Source: Corythucha ciliata (Eukaryota > Arthropoda > Insecta > Hemiptera > Tingidae). From it: a DNA stretch of 64,000 nt. Where the stretch lies: NCBI GenBank assembly GCA_038030265.1, contig CM075940.1:1178001-1242000 (forward strand), read 5' to 3'. The position numbers were made by a program, and so were the translations under genes. Each line of letters starts with the position of its first letter. Position 1 is the stretch's first letter. This document shows positions 42,105 through 54,410 of the stretch, one piece after another. Below the pieces are notes generated by a model, which was not told where the DNA came from, did not search any database, and worked only from the letters and a program-made list of their open reading frames with translations.

Positions 42105-42721
42105 ATGCCGAAGAAACGACAAACAAACCTGAGCAGGTCTAAACGACGAGGTGAGTCCATTCAATTACTTTTATTGCCCTTTTCTTCGAGGTGTACGCTC
42201 GGCATGCACATAATTAGTTAGTCTCCAATTGTGAGCTACGGCTCTTGCAACTACATCTTTCTCCAAACATTGCAAGTGCTTTAAAATTCTAATCCATTTT
42301 CTCTCAGTCATTTCGTTTGAAAGATTCTAAACCGATAAAGAATGAGATTCATTTAACCTGTACAACGATTAATACGATATTTTCCTTCCTCTTTTTTTGC
42401 ATTGCCTTTCATTCTCTCACATTATATTTCAAGACAAAAACCAGTGATCCTCATACTTCTTTCCACACCCCCCCCCCCTTACACACTTTCAAGTTAAGCC
42501 ACATAATTGGATCTGTTTACTTTTCCACTGCTTCTAACTCATTTGCCGTCATTTTGCCAACATAGAGTCGTCAGACCAAGCTCAACTTCCCTCAGATCCA
42601 AGTCCAACACCAGTGACTGTCCGAGATGAGCCACAAACATCGTCGGGCACAACAGAGACCTCGGACAGCACTTCGGGAAGGAGGCGGTCGGCGCGCATCA
42701 TTGCGACTGCTTCTATTCATG
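42105..42721 (+). CDS. Helitron gene, exons 1 and 2
   Basis: Exon 1 (42105-42150) starts MPKKRQTNLSRSKRR, a typical basic start of animal Helitron proteins, and ends at GAG|GTGAGT. Exon 2 (42566-42721) follows CATAG and encodes a Ser/Thr-rich, then basic segment (GRRRSARIIATASIH), ending at a G|GTAACT donor. Phases (1, then 1) are consistent through to exon 3 at 42790. Both exons are too short to be obvious as open frames. Confidence 0.7.
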
Positions 42722-42789
42722 GTAACTTCAATTCTGTTGCTATTACAGTTCATCTTACCACATTTTAACTCATGTATCAATTAATCCAG

Positions 42790-44858
42790 CTCCCGAAAAG
42801 GCTTCGACGAGTGGGCGGCCCTCAAGGAAGAAGAAAACAAGCACTTCCAAGAGCAGCGGTAATCAGGCTGAAACGTCGTCGTTGCCGAGCGCCCAGGGGA
42901 CGACAGCTGAAGGTATTCAAAGAAAGGAGGAACCGCACGTGAGTTCAAATGTTCCCCTAACTTTAGCTGATAAGAGCCCTTTGCCGCTATCACATGCCGC
43001 CCATGTTTCAACTGGTGCAATAGATTTTCATCCTCAACCATCGTCTTCCCGGGTTGAGGTTGATTCTGTTCAAGGCATTGTTCCCTTACCACCGGTTCCC
43101 TTATTTAACCAAGATGAACTAAGGGGGGGAGGAAGAACCGATAGCCCTTCGAAGAGTCCTCCATTGAAAAAAAAACGGTTATCTTCTCGAGACTGTCCCT
43201 CAACAAAAACCCTCCCAATGCCACCCGTGGAGGAGACGTCAGTTCCTTCCACAGGTTCTAAGATTACCGAATCTTTGGTCCAGTCAGATGTGAATACCGT
43301 AACCCCTACTGTGGAAGAACCAGGTTCCCCAGTCCCTGGCCCTTCTCATGTGCTAAGCCCTCAAAGGGAAGCCAAAAAGAGATCGGCCAAAGAGAAGAAT
43401 GAAGAAAAATGTAGACTGTACCGCCTGAAAAAGAAAGCTGAACAACTCGGCATTTCCGTACAGGAAATTTTAAATCGTTCCATGCCCCCTCCTCTTGATG
43501 TACACTCCGTTGACTCCCCTCATCAAAACGTATTAGACGAAGAAACGGAGGAGACGAACATCAGAGTTTCACCAGTCCCCGGTATTTCTCATGTTCTTCA
43601 ACAAAAATTGGAAGCACAGAGAAAGGCCAAAGAATTAAAAGCCGAAAGAAACAGGCTCTACCGTTTAAAAAAGAAAGCGGAAAAGTTGGGTATTTCCGTT
43701 GAGGAACTTCAAAAACGCTCCACTGCCCCTACCACTCATGAGCCCTCTCACACCACACCATTGGTTTCAGGACCGGCTAATTCAATCGTTATTCAAGCGT
43801 CCCAACATGAACAGATTGAATCAGTCGTCCACCAATTGCCCTTGGTTGGTGAGGAAGTGGCAATAGAGGTGGCCGATGTAGAGATCGTAGGTCAAGCATT
43901 GGCAACAGAGATTCCTACTAATGTCACCCAACACGTACCTTTAGATTTACAATCCGTTGACCCCCCTCCGCAGAATATTTTAGATGAAGGAGCGGAAGAG
44001 AGGGACATCGGGACAGACGTTACTGAAATACAACCAGTAGGCGTAGAACTCAGGCCAGACGTCGATAACGTAGATCAAGAAGCCGAACAAGTAGCTGCTC
44101 AGCCTATTGGCAGACAGCAGTCCAATTATGTAGGCATCAATGATTCTTGGCGGACCGTACAGGAATTAAACTGCGGTCAAATGTCCCATCTATGCCCCCA
44201 CTGCTCGGCCAAACACTTCTTGCATGAGAAAACGAAGGTCACACGGCAATACACTAAATGTTGCAACAGCGGTAAAGTCCAGCTCCCACAGTTTCCCAGC
44301 GAAGACTTTCCTGCAGAGTTGAGGAATCTGTACGAGAACAATGACGAAATAGGCAAAAATTTCTTTCAAAACATACGTAATGTTAACAATTCTTTTTCAT
44401 TCTGTTCCGTTTCGATCCCCAAAGATTGCACTTTTAGGCCTGGACGAGATGGGCGGGGTCCGTTCATAGTCAGAATTCAGGGAAAGATTTATCACTACAT
44501 GAATACCAACGTCAATGTAGAGAATGTCAGCCGAGACGATCGGCTTCTTTTCTTTTACGACCCCGATGAAGCCACCAGGCACCGTTTAGAGTATGACGCG
44601 AACCGCTTTTGCCGCGAAGACATGTTACTCATAGTTGAAAATGTTCTTCGCGAGCACAATCCTTTCGTTCAAATTTTCCGCCATTTAAAAGACGTTCTCG
44701 ACGAAGAAGAGCAACGCGTTGCTAATGAGGGGGGTGAAATTGGACAGGTGTGTTTAGTTCTCGCAAATCGAGCAAACACAGACCCCAGAAGGTATAATGC
44801 CCCGACAAGTAACGAAGTCGCAGCAATATTCACAGGTAGAGATGGAGCCCCCCCGTAA
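42790..44858 (+). CDS. Helitron gene, exon 3 first part (N-terminal domain)
   Basis: It begins after ATCCAG and continues in phase from exon 2, so the real gene starts at 42105 and not at the first internal Met. Ser/Pro-rich, with a basic motif of about 30 residues present twice: CRLYRLKKKAEQLGISVQEI near 43410 and NRLYRLKKKAEKLGISVEEL near 43650. Then the Helitron N-terminal domain: HLCPHCSAKHFLHE (Cys/His) and a conserved region ending TSNEVAAIFTGRDGAPP. The frame stops at 44856-44858 just after a run of seven C (44848-44854), where one indel puts it out of frame with the next part. Confidence 0.8.
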
Positions 44859-44859
44859 T

Positions 44860-47800
44860 GGAGGGGCTGCGTCTTTACATGAACTCAGGTCAACGTTTAG
44901 ACATAAATAGTTTGTACCCTCATCTAGATGCGGTCTGCTACCCTGTTTTCTTCCCTTTGGGAGAACAGGGATGACGGATACAAATACCGCTGGCAGATCC
45001 GGCGTCAAGAAGAGGAACAATCTCAATGCTCCAATTCTATTCGTATCGCCTTCAAGTTCGAGGCGATTTCAATCCTCTGCTACAAGGGAGACGACTAACC
45101 CAGCAGTTCTTAGTTGACTTATACGTTCGCGTCGAGGGGCAACGCATGGATTACATCCGGTCTCATCAGCAGGCAATTCGAGCTAAAACTTATCAAGGCC
45201 TTAACGATTACATGGCCAATAGAGCCGAGCGTGAGGCTCAAAGACAGGGCCGGCCCATCGACGTTGGACGAATGATCATACTACCCAGTACATTCGTCGG
45301 TGGTCCCCGTTACATGGTTCAGACTTATCAGGATTGCATGGCAATAGTCGCGAATAAGGGGCGTCCCGATCTTTTTCTAACTCTGACGTGTAACCCACAG
45401 TGGACAGAGATCCAAGAGAGCCTCCTCCCAGGGCAAACGGCTTCCGACAGACCTGACCTCTGCGCAAGAGTTTTCCACATGAAACTGCATTTGGTCTTGG
45501 ATGGGATTCTAAAAAAAAATTGGTTCGGGAGAGTGATCGCTTATATGTACACTGTCGAATTCCAAAAGCGCGGTCTACCTCACGCCCACATTCTCCTCAT
45601 TTTACACGAGGATGACAAAATTAGGACTCCGGAAGACATTGACGAAATTGTCTCTTGCGAAATTCCTGATCCTGAAGAAGACCCCGAGCTGCACAGATTA
45701 GTTTGCAGGAACATGATCCACGGTCCCTGTGGAACCGACAACCCAAGAGCCCCCTGCACCAAAGATGGTGTATGTTCAAAACGGTTTCCCAGGGAGTTTG
45801 CGGAAACAACGCAATCCTCCATCAATGGCTATCCAAGGTACAAAAGACCGGATAACGGACGATCAACGACTGTTCTGGGAAAACAGTTGGATAATCGTTG
45901 GGTCGTTCCGTACAATAGGTACCTCATAAAACATTTCAATGCCCATGCGTGTCTCGAAATATGTGCTTCGATCAAAAGCGTCAAATACATATGTAAATAT
46001 ATTTGCAAAGGTCACGACTGTGCAAGCATTGCCGTCACGACCGAACCCGATGTCCCAGACAACGACGCCCCCCCTCAACCCGACAACCAGGGAGGAGGTG
46101 GGAGAGCAAGGGCTCAATTAGAGTACGACGAAGTTTCCAATTTCATTGACATGCGCTACGTCACAGCCTCTGAGGCAGCATGGCGTCTGTATCAATTTGT
46201 ACTGAGCGGCAAAAGCCACACGCTCTACCGGCTTGCAGTTCATTTGCCCTTCCAACAAACTGTTTATTTCCGTGAGTCAGATCCGGAAAGGTCCATTCAA
46301 TCTTCAGGGCAAACGCAACTAACGGCGTGGTTCGACCTCATTCAAAGAGAGCCAATTGCCAATCAGTACCTGTACACGGAAATTCCCTTTCACTTCACGT
46401 GGAATAATTCACGTAAGGAGTGGACCACACGAAAAAGGCAATTCGATATCCTTCCCAGACTTTTTTCCGTGTCCATGAGAGAGACAGAAAAGTACTGCCT
46501 TCGATTGCTTCTCTTACACGTTCGGGGGGCCAAGAGTTACGAAGACCTGCGAACATTCGAAGGAGTCACTTACGACACTTTCAGGGAGGCTGCCTCAGCC
46601 AGGAGCCTCTTGGAAAACGACGAAGAAGCCGTCAGGTGTATCCAAGAGGCTGTAGTTTATCAAATGCCTCGACAATTGAGAGCTTTGTTCGCCATGGTAA
46701 TGATTTTCAATAATCCTCCTGATAAACTCCAAATCTGGGATCAATTCAAAGGCAGCTTGAGCGAAGACTTTGCCCGGCGAGCTTCACTCACCGAAGGTCA
46801 GAGTCACGCGGTTGCCCTCAGTAAAATTAAAGATTTAATTAGACATTACCAGCCCGACTTTGATTGGGCTACTTCAGGGCTTCCACAGGTTGACGACAAT
46901 TTAGCTCAGCAAGCTCAGCAAATTATCGACGAAGAACAGGTTGCTCTCACTATTGAGCAAGAAATACGCCTGGCTCAATCGTTGCAAGAGCAGTTGAACG
47001 TTCAACAGCGAGCCGCCTTCGAACGAATTATGGCCGCCGCAACTGACTCCGCCAATCCTCAACGCTATTTCTTCCTCGACGGACCCGGCGGCGTTGGCAA
47101 AACATTTCTGTACAACGCAGTCATTCACGCCATCAAAGCTCGGGGTGAGACAGTCATAGCTGTCGCGTCGACTGGAATAGCGTCGACTCTATTAGAGGGA
47201 GGTTCCACCGCCCACGGCGCCTTTGGTCTCCCCGTTCCACTGACGGAGCAAAGTACGTCTTGGATTGGCCGAGGAACGGCCCAAGGGCGTAGAATCGTTG
47301 ACGTTAAACTAATCATCTGGGATGAGATCACCATGTCCCCGTCGCTCGCAATTGAAACAGTTGACCGACTATTAAAAGATCTAATTCCTGAACAAAGAAA
47401 CGTCCCATTCGCAGACAAATGCGTTCTTTTCGGGGGCGATTTCCGGCAGTGTCTGCCAGTGGTACGGAGAGGACATGCGGCTCAAGTTATCGAAGCATGC
47501 GTTGTCAACTCTCCGCTCTGGCCACATTTTCAACGACTCTCCCTTACAATCAACGTTCGGGCGACTGACGCCGATTTAGCGTCTTGGATTCTCGAAATTG
47601 GTAACGGCTCAAACACGCGGACCATCAACAATGTGTCGACGTGTGTTGAGATCGACTCGAGGTTCATCGTTCCAGACGTTGTACCCGCCGTCTACGGGTC
47701 GAGAATAACGGCTGACGATATTCCATCGCTCGCCACGAAAGTCATTCTGACTCCGTTCAACGAACACGTGACCAAAATTAACGAGTCTGTCCTCAATTTA

Positions 47801-48409
47801 TTAGACGGTAACGTAAGGACTTATTTTAGCACAGATTCCCACGTCACGGAAACACAAGACGAAGAAGAGCGACTTCTAAATGAGTATTCCATCGAATTTC
47901 TCAATTCCGTGAATGCGAGCAGTCTTCCCCCCCCCCCCCACCGTCTCAATCTCAAGGTGGGGGCAATGGTCATGTTAATCCGCAATCTTAATGTTTCAGA
48001 CGGCCTCATAAACGGGGGAAGGTTTGTCGTGACTCAGCTTGGAAGTCACGTCATTCAAATACAGTCGTGCTTTGGCAAATTCAACGGCCGACAGTATCTC
48101 CTCCCTCGAATTCATTGCCTTTCTAACAAAGAAGAGACGCCGTTCCATTTGCGAAGAAAACAGTTCCCCATTCGGCTCGCTTTCGCAATAACTATAAACA
48201 AGAGTCAGTGGCAAACGTTTGATACAGTTGGACTTCACTTGCCTCGGCCTGTTTTCTCGCACGGCCAGCTCTACGTCGCTCTTTCTCGGTGCCGGCGACC
48301 AGACGGCCTTTTCGTTCACATAAACCAAGATCGAGATCAAGGCTCTTACGTTGAGCCTGATGGTGGTCCAACCCATCACTACACGAAAAACGTCGTGTAC
48401 CATTTCTAA
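44860..48409 (+). CDS. Helitron Rep/helicase (RepHel), main part
   Basis: The same gene after the frame change. The frame reads YPHLDAVCYPVFFPLGEQG, hits one TGA at 44972-44974 (probably from TGG), then runs 1127 codons from 45026. Rep part: LFLTLTCNPQW, GLPHAHILL (HxH, about residue 185) and KYICKYICKG (the two Tyr, about 320). Helicase part: GPGGVGKT (Walker A, about 690), IWDEIT, GGDFRQCLPVV, and LYVALSRCR (about 1080), as in PIF1-like SF1B helicases. No extra OTU or endonuclease domain. Length and motifs are those of a full Helitron; apart from the C7 indel and one stop it looks young. Confidence 0.92.
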
Positions 48410-48575
48410 AAAGTTGGCTTAAAACGTTGAAGGGTTCTTTATATTTATTTGGCAGAAATTATTTCAAGTGCCGATAATTAATATTTTGTCTTTAAAAAAA
48501 TGTCACAATTAGTTCCGCGCGTTTACACACTCCGTGCCGTTGAGCTTCCGCCGCGATAGTCTTTTGTTGCAGTGG

Positions 48576-48620
<45 letters not shown>

Positions 48621-49063
48621 CCGCGCCGCTCCTACTGCATCAAAATACGTCGCGTGCCCTGTTCTACGCGAGTATCCCAGACAGAAGGATATGGGATATT
48701 TTTTCTTTTAATTTTCACGTAGAACAGGTTGTGGCATTAAATTAATTATTGAGACCGGTGGATCTCACATATGTTGTTGTCATGCTCCCAGTCGAGATTC
48801 GTTCAAAGTGCTTCACACATCCTTCCAAGACCGCCTGGCGAGTCCGAATTTCCTGGCTATCGCACCTTTTACTCGGAGAACCAGTATATATTGTGCGGCA
48901 CTTGCCCGATATATTCTGACTTCTTAACGCTGTAAACTGTGTAGACGCCGACATGACAGCGGTAAAGCAACACGTTGTGCTGTTGCCACTCCGCGAGTGT
49001 GTTAATCTACTTTTTACATTTCAGCTCAGCGCCCCCCCCCCCCAAAACTAACATTTATTTCAG
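48410..49063. other. 3' region of the Helitron; poly-T tract
   Basis: A 44-base T run at 48577-48620 and a short inverted pair CCTGTTCTACG (48658-48668) / CGTAGAACAGG (48718-48728). The Helitron 3' terminus (hairpin plus CTRR) was not pinned down. No further gene. Confidence 0.4.
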
Positions 49064-50287
49064 CCCTGACAACGCGCGAGCAACGACATCGCCTTGCAGG
49101 ACCATCGAATGAGCCAACATGTCTAACTTTCACAAAATGATCAAACACCTACAAAAAAAGGTAATAACGTCATTGCTTACGCTATAAATTCTTTAAATTT
49201 CTCAATTATTGATTCTTTCTTATTTTATAACAGATCCTTCATTGAGCTACCCGGAAATATTCCTAACTCTGCATATTACAACTGTCACCGCGTACTCACT
49301 GCTCGAAGGAACTTCATCAATGGGATAGACCAACGACAAGATTAACAATTTTTTTCAGCATTTCAACAAGAGCAGCCCCCCAACTAACATTTATTTCAGC
49401 CCTGACAACGCGCGAACCACGACATCGCCTTGCAGGCCCATCGAATGAGCCAACATGTCTAACTTTCACAAAATGATCAAACACCTACAAAAAAAGGTAA
49501 TAACGTCATTGCTTACGCTACAAAATCTTTAAATTTCTCAATTATTGATTCTTTCTTATTTCATAACAGATCCTTCATTGAGCGACCCGGAAATATTCCT
49601 AACTCTGCATATTACAACGGTCACCGCGTGCTTACTGACAGAAAGAACTTCATCAATGGGATTCAGCTACACCGAAAAAGAAAGGTAATAACGTCATTGC
49701 TTACGCTATAAATTCTTTAAATTTCTCAATTATTGATTCTTTCTTATTTCATAACAGATCCTTCATTGAGCGACCCGGAAATATTCCTAACTCTGCATAT
49801 TACAACGGTCACCGCGTGCTCACTGCTCGAAGGAACTTCATCGATGGGATAGACCAACGACAAGATTAACCTTTTTTTTCAGCATTTCAACTCCGCCCCC
49901 CCCCCCAATAATATTTATTTCAGCCCTGACAACGCTCGAGCCATGACAACGACTTGCAGGCCCAACGAATGAGCCAACATGTCTAACTTTCACAAAATGA
50001 TCAAAAACCTAAAAAAAAAATGTAGTAACGTCATTGCTTACGCTATAAATTCTTTAAATTTCTCAATTATTGATTCTTTCTTATTTTATAACAGATCCTT
50101 CACTGAGCGACCCGGAAGTATTCCTCACTATGCATATTACAACTGTCACCGCGTGCTCACTGACAGAAGGAACTTCATCAATGGGATTCAGCTACACCCA
50201 AAAAGAAAGAAAACAACGGTCACTTCCTCCAACATCGCTCCACAGACACATCGCACGAACCAACATGTACTAAATATCGCAAAATGA
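49064..50287 (+). repeat. Tandem array of exon-like blocks
   Basis: Two block types alternate. Block A (97 bp): 49064-49160, 49400-49496, and 49924-50022, each after TTTATTTCAG; the first two end at AAG|GTAATA and the third has lost the donor. Block B (about 112-115 bp): from 49234, 49570, 49758 and 50095, each after TTTCATAACAG or TTTTATAACAG; the second ends at AAAG|GTAATA. Block A contains MSNFHKMIKHLQKK; block B in one frame gives RSFIERPGNIPNSAYYNGHR and RNFINGI. Joined by splicing, A and B do not stay in the same frame, so protein coding is unproven. Intron-like spacers are also conserved. Confidence 0.6.
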
Positions 50288-51044
50288 CTCAAAATCTACA
50301 ACTACATGTAAACATTACCGATAGTGATTTCCCTACGAAATATCCAAATTTATTCCATTGGTTTCTTTCTCTTTTCCAAACAGGTTATTATTGAACGTCG
50401 CATAACATTCAATGCTCTGCTGAGTCGCCCCTGCACGTCGGGGAACTTCAGATTTATTATTGTTCAGCTTTAAACTTACTTCACGCAATTTCTCCAATTT
50501 CAGCATAAATTGTCATAAGTTCAGCTTCAAACTAAATTAAAGAATTGTCTCCATTTTCAGCATAAAAAGTCATCGTTAATAAATTCCGATTTAATACACT
50601 TTGATCTCCGTTATTATTAATTTTACTCACATAATGTATCATTTCTTCCAACAGCAAATTTCAGTTGCCCGCCCTCCCTCGGAAATAACTTTTCTTACAG
50701 CCGCATAAAAAACACAATTTAGTTCTCTTTCCCCAACAGGTTCATCATTGAACGTTGCCTTAACATTTAACGCTCTGCATATAACATGAATCGCCCCTGC
50801 ACATCGGGGAACTTCATCTTTATTATTGTTCAGCCTTCAGCTAACTTCACGCAATTTCTCAAATTTCAGCTTAATTAGTCGTCGCTCATTAATTCAGATT
50901 GAAAAAACTTAGATCGCCGTTATTAATAATTTTACTCACAAAATGTTTTTTTTTTTCCAACAGTTCATTTCAATTGCCCCCCCCCCCCCACAAACCCAAA
51001 ATAACATTTTTCACAGCCGCAAAAAAAAATACAACCAACATATT
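50288..51044 (+). repeat. Diverged continuation of the block array
   Basis: Near 50393-50460 and 50740-50812, following CAG, are diverged B-like blocks (TTATTGAACGT...AACATT...CTCTGC...GGGGAACTTCA). T and C runs interrupt. No coding seen. Confidence 0.5.
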
Positions 51045-51800
51045 CTGGGTGCAGCAAATTAGGATGTCAATATTAAGAGGGCAGCAAATTTGAATGTCAA
51101 TATTTCTGGGGCAGCAAATTTGAACGTCAATATTGCGGGTGCAGCAAATTGAATGCCAAGATTCTAAGGGCAGCAAATTTAAATTTCTATATTCTGATTG
51201 CAGCAAACATAAACGTCAATATACTAAGGTCAGCAAATTTGAACGTCAATATTCCAAGGCCTGCAAATTTGAATGTCAATATTCTGGAGACAGCAAATTG
51301 GAACGTCAATATTCTGGAGGAAGCAAATTTGAACGTAAATATTCTGGAGGAAGCAGATATGTACGTCAATATTCTGGAGGAAGCAAATTTGAACGTAAAT
51401 ATTCTGGAGGAAGCAGATTTGTACGTCAATATTCTGAGGGAAGCAAATTTGAATGTCAATATTCTGAGGGAAGCAAGTTTGAACGTCAGTAATCTAAAGG
51501 CAGCAAATTTGAATGCAAACGTTCTGGGAAAGCAAATTGGAACATCTATATTCTGGGGGCAACAAATTGGAACGTCAACATTCCAAGCGCAGCAAATTTG
51601 AATTCCAATATTCTGGAGGCAGCAAATTTGGATGCTAATATTCAAAGGGCAGCAAATGTATACGTCAATAATTTAAGGGCAGCAAATTTGAACGTCAATA
51701 TTCTAACAGTAGCAAATTTGAATGCCAATATTCTGGAGGCAGCAAATTTAAACGTCAATATTCTAAGGGCAGCAAATTTGAATGCCAATATACTTCCAAC
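51045..51800 (+). repeat. 30-bp minisatellite
   Basis: About 25 units of a GCAGCAAATTTGAACGTCAATATTCTGGAG-like 30-mer (given here as the unit starting GCAGCAAATTTGAA). Since 30 is a multiple of three, several frames stay open on both strands. One plus frame reads a decapeptide ANLNVNILRA with variants. Units differ at scattered bases; three adjacent pairs (51315-51440) form a higher-order doublet. Confidence 0.85.
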
Positions 51801-51819
51801 CTCTATATAAACCCAGGCA

Positions 51820-51975
51820 GCTATAAAAGTCCGCCATCTGTAAAAGTCCAGCACCTTTTTACACGTCCAACCTCCAACTTATATTCAAGTCCAGCACCTA
51901 AAAGTCCAACATCTACCCAAAAGCCCGGTATCTACCTACAAGTCCGAGTTGTAGTAAAAAGTCCGAGTATGAAAC
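51820..51975 (+). repeat. Second, degenerate minisatellite
   Basis: Repeated AAAAGTCCAGCATCT-like words of about 18-20 bp between 51828 and 51970, adjoining the 30-bp array. Confidence 0.6.
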
Positions 51976-52480
51976 GGTAGCGAACCTCGTCTAAGTTATT
52001 AACCCTTGCATTACCAAGCGTTTAGAGATACGTACCTTAGTTTACCAAGTGGGAGGGAGGCTTTTTTTGTCCGCACTGGAAAATATTCGTTGTTACTGTA
52101 CTACTGCATTGTATTTTGAGTTTTTTTGCATAACTGTGTTTAGACCTCTTATAAGGGGGGGGGGGTATTTGAAGTGAAGGGAGAAACTAAATATATAAAG
52201 AGATATGTATAAATATATAAAGGCCCCTTTTAAGCCCTGTACACACGGAGACTTTTCTATCCTGTCATGAAATTTTCAAGATTTTTAGGAATGTTCGTTT
52301 GTCGTGTTGTCAAATATTCAATCAATTTCAAAAACGTGTTGCTCGTTACTTGGCAAGTACCGCATGTGTGTATCCGACTAAAAGTATGAAAGTTATGCCA
52401 CTTACATGAAAAACAATTGTTAACAGTAATGGGTTGGGAAAATTGCTCTCGATATTTTAGTTTCGAGTTGTTCTGCAGCC
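51976..52480. other. No gene recognised
   Basis: AT-rich with a G run near 52157. A 5' exon of the following transposase may be here but was not identified. Confidence 0.35.
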
Positions 52481-54150
52481 TGGTAACGCTGGTTGCCAAT
52501 CCATTTAGTTCAATTAATACAGACCACAGGCTTCACAGTGCTCTAGGGAAAGAAGGATTAATTGGTAGTTTCAAAGAAGTTACAATCAATGAGGAACTGA
52601 GGGCAACTCACACAGGAGGAAAGCTGGGTTACAGGTAGACGAAGTCCACGGGAATTATAATGCCTTTGAAGTTTCAGTTTAGAACGTTTTTCGAGAAAAA
52701 TTATTTGCTGCAGCCCACTCTCAATTACATCGCCAGATGCCAGGGGGAAAGAGAAAAATAGACTAACTTTGTACAAGGCGAATTATGGAAGGAGAAAATT
52801 AAATTATACCCCAACAAAACATTGATACCTTACTTACTTTATGTAGATGATTTCGAAATTAACAACCCTCTTGGTTCAAACTCGTCAAAGCACGCTATAT
52901 GCAACGTTTACTACTCATTTCCGTTTCCGTGTCTGCCTTTAGAGGAATCTAAAATAGAAAATGTGTTTTACGCTGCTGTGTCAAAATCCCGAGATGTTAA
53001 AAGCTATGGAAACGAGAAATGTTTTGAAGAGCTTATAGAAGAACTCAGGGACTTGGAGGTCAATGGGATTTGTATTTCCGATGAAAATGAAGTAAAAACT
53101 AGAGTTCATTTTATTTTAGGCCATGTGATAGGCGATAATTTGGGGCTGAATAGTTTTCTTAATTTCAGTAAATCGATTTCCAGCAATTTTTTCTGCAGAT
53201 TTTGCTTAGCTACTAAAGGGGATACACACGAATTAGACTGTGAAGATCCGGTGTTGATGAAAACAGCTGAAAATTACGATAGTACTGTTTCGAAGCCGAA
53301 TAGTCAAGGAATTGCAAACATTTTCCTACTAAACTCAATTCCGTCGTTTCATGTAGTTCATAATTACTACGTAGATGTTATGCATGACATTTTTGAAGGC
53401 ATATGCCATTATCATGCTTGCCACATTATTGAGTATTTCACTGGTTCCAAAGGTTATTTTGATTTGGACACATTGAATCCAAGAAAAGAAAATTTCGAAT
53501 ATGGGCCGAAAGAAGTAGAAAATGTTTCTCCCAAAATAGAGTCGCGTCACCTACAAAAGAAAAAACTGAAAATGTCAGCGAGACAAATGATGACCTTTAT
53601 TATTTATTTCCCCATTATGATAGGAGACCTAGTCCCTTCGGACGATTCAGTTTGGTTATTCCTGTTAAATTTCGTGGAAATTATAGATTTATTGCTTTGC
53701 TTTGAGATCGATGAAACAAATTTGATTATTTTAGAAAACAAAATAAAGCAGCATAATATGAGCTACATCACTCTATTTAATGACACACTAAAACCGAAAT
53801 TTCACCTTTTGACGCATTATCCGAGAATCATAAGAAAATCAGGCCCTCTCAGACAGATTTGGTGTTTCAAGTTTGAACAGAAGCACAGGCAATTCAAAAT
53901 TTATTCGCACTGCATAACATCCAGGAAAAATATATGCCTTACGTTGGCCAGAAAGTACGAGTTGAAGTTCGCGTTTAGCCTAAAAAGCAGGGCACATTTC
54001 ACACTTCCTTTCGAAGTAAACAAAAAGCACTCCGTACGTAGCAATTTCGAGAATTTCGTTAACGAAAAACTAAGAACCTCCAACGCTTCAATCGAATTTT
54101 ATTCGCGCGTACTCTTAAAGGTGTTGAATTCAGATGTGGCATGTACTTAA
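52481..54150 (+). pseudogene. CMC/CACTA-like transposase, second family member
   Basis: The upstream block NPFSSINTDHRLHSALGKEG and FKEVTI (52490-52620) matches NPLR/K-P-L...VTI of the protein at 6614; the link to the main frame has one stop and a frame change near 52640-52770. The main frame (52822-54150) has DDFEINNPLGS near residue 10, IGDNLGLN near 103, FFCRFCLATK, VDVMHDIFEGI near 183, KFHLLTHYP near 325, then GPLRQIW and FEQKH. It has no ATG at its start. The Cys-x2-Cys block is kept here, unlike in the other copy, where the second Cys pattern is lost. Confidence 0.6.
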
Positions 54151-54410
54151 GCGTTTTCAGAGAAGATATATTATTTTATTACATTACAGAAATATTCGTT
54201 CTAGATAAAAAACAAATTAATTTTTTTGTTCAACGTCTTCTTACTGTCAATTATGACAAGAATCTTCTTGCTTATGAAGTTGACCCTACAGCTTTAGGTT
54301 CGTTCTCAGTTATTTCCAGTGAAGAAATAGTAGGACCAGCAACTCATTTAATAAAAACAGCGAGAGGGAAATACCTTTTACGATCCAAAGAGTATTATTT
54401 TTGCATCTAA
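54141..54410 (+). CDS. CMC-like transposase, C-terminal block
   Basis: 89 codons in the frame after the main block, ending EVDPTALGSFSVIS ... RGKYLLRSKEYYFCI. It resembles the end of 9220-9723 in order and spacing. It overlaps the end of 52822-54150 by ten bases, so a small indel or an intron separates them. Confidence 0.5.
   Translation: MYLSVFREDILFYYITEIFVLDKKQINFFVQRLLTVNYDKNLLAYEVDPTALGSFSVISSEEIVGPATHLIKTARGKYLLRSKEYYFCI

Noticed and set aside
42592..43092. Minus-strand frames opposite the Helitron first exons
   Set aside because: Antisense shadows of the spliced Helitron gene.
48534..48722. Phe-rich frame over the T run
   Set aside because: Poly-T reads as poly-Phe; no coding evidence.
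51045..51800. CRISPR-like regular repeats
   Set aside because: The 30-bp units are contiguous, without unique spacers, in a eukaryotic setting; this is a minisatellite.
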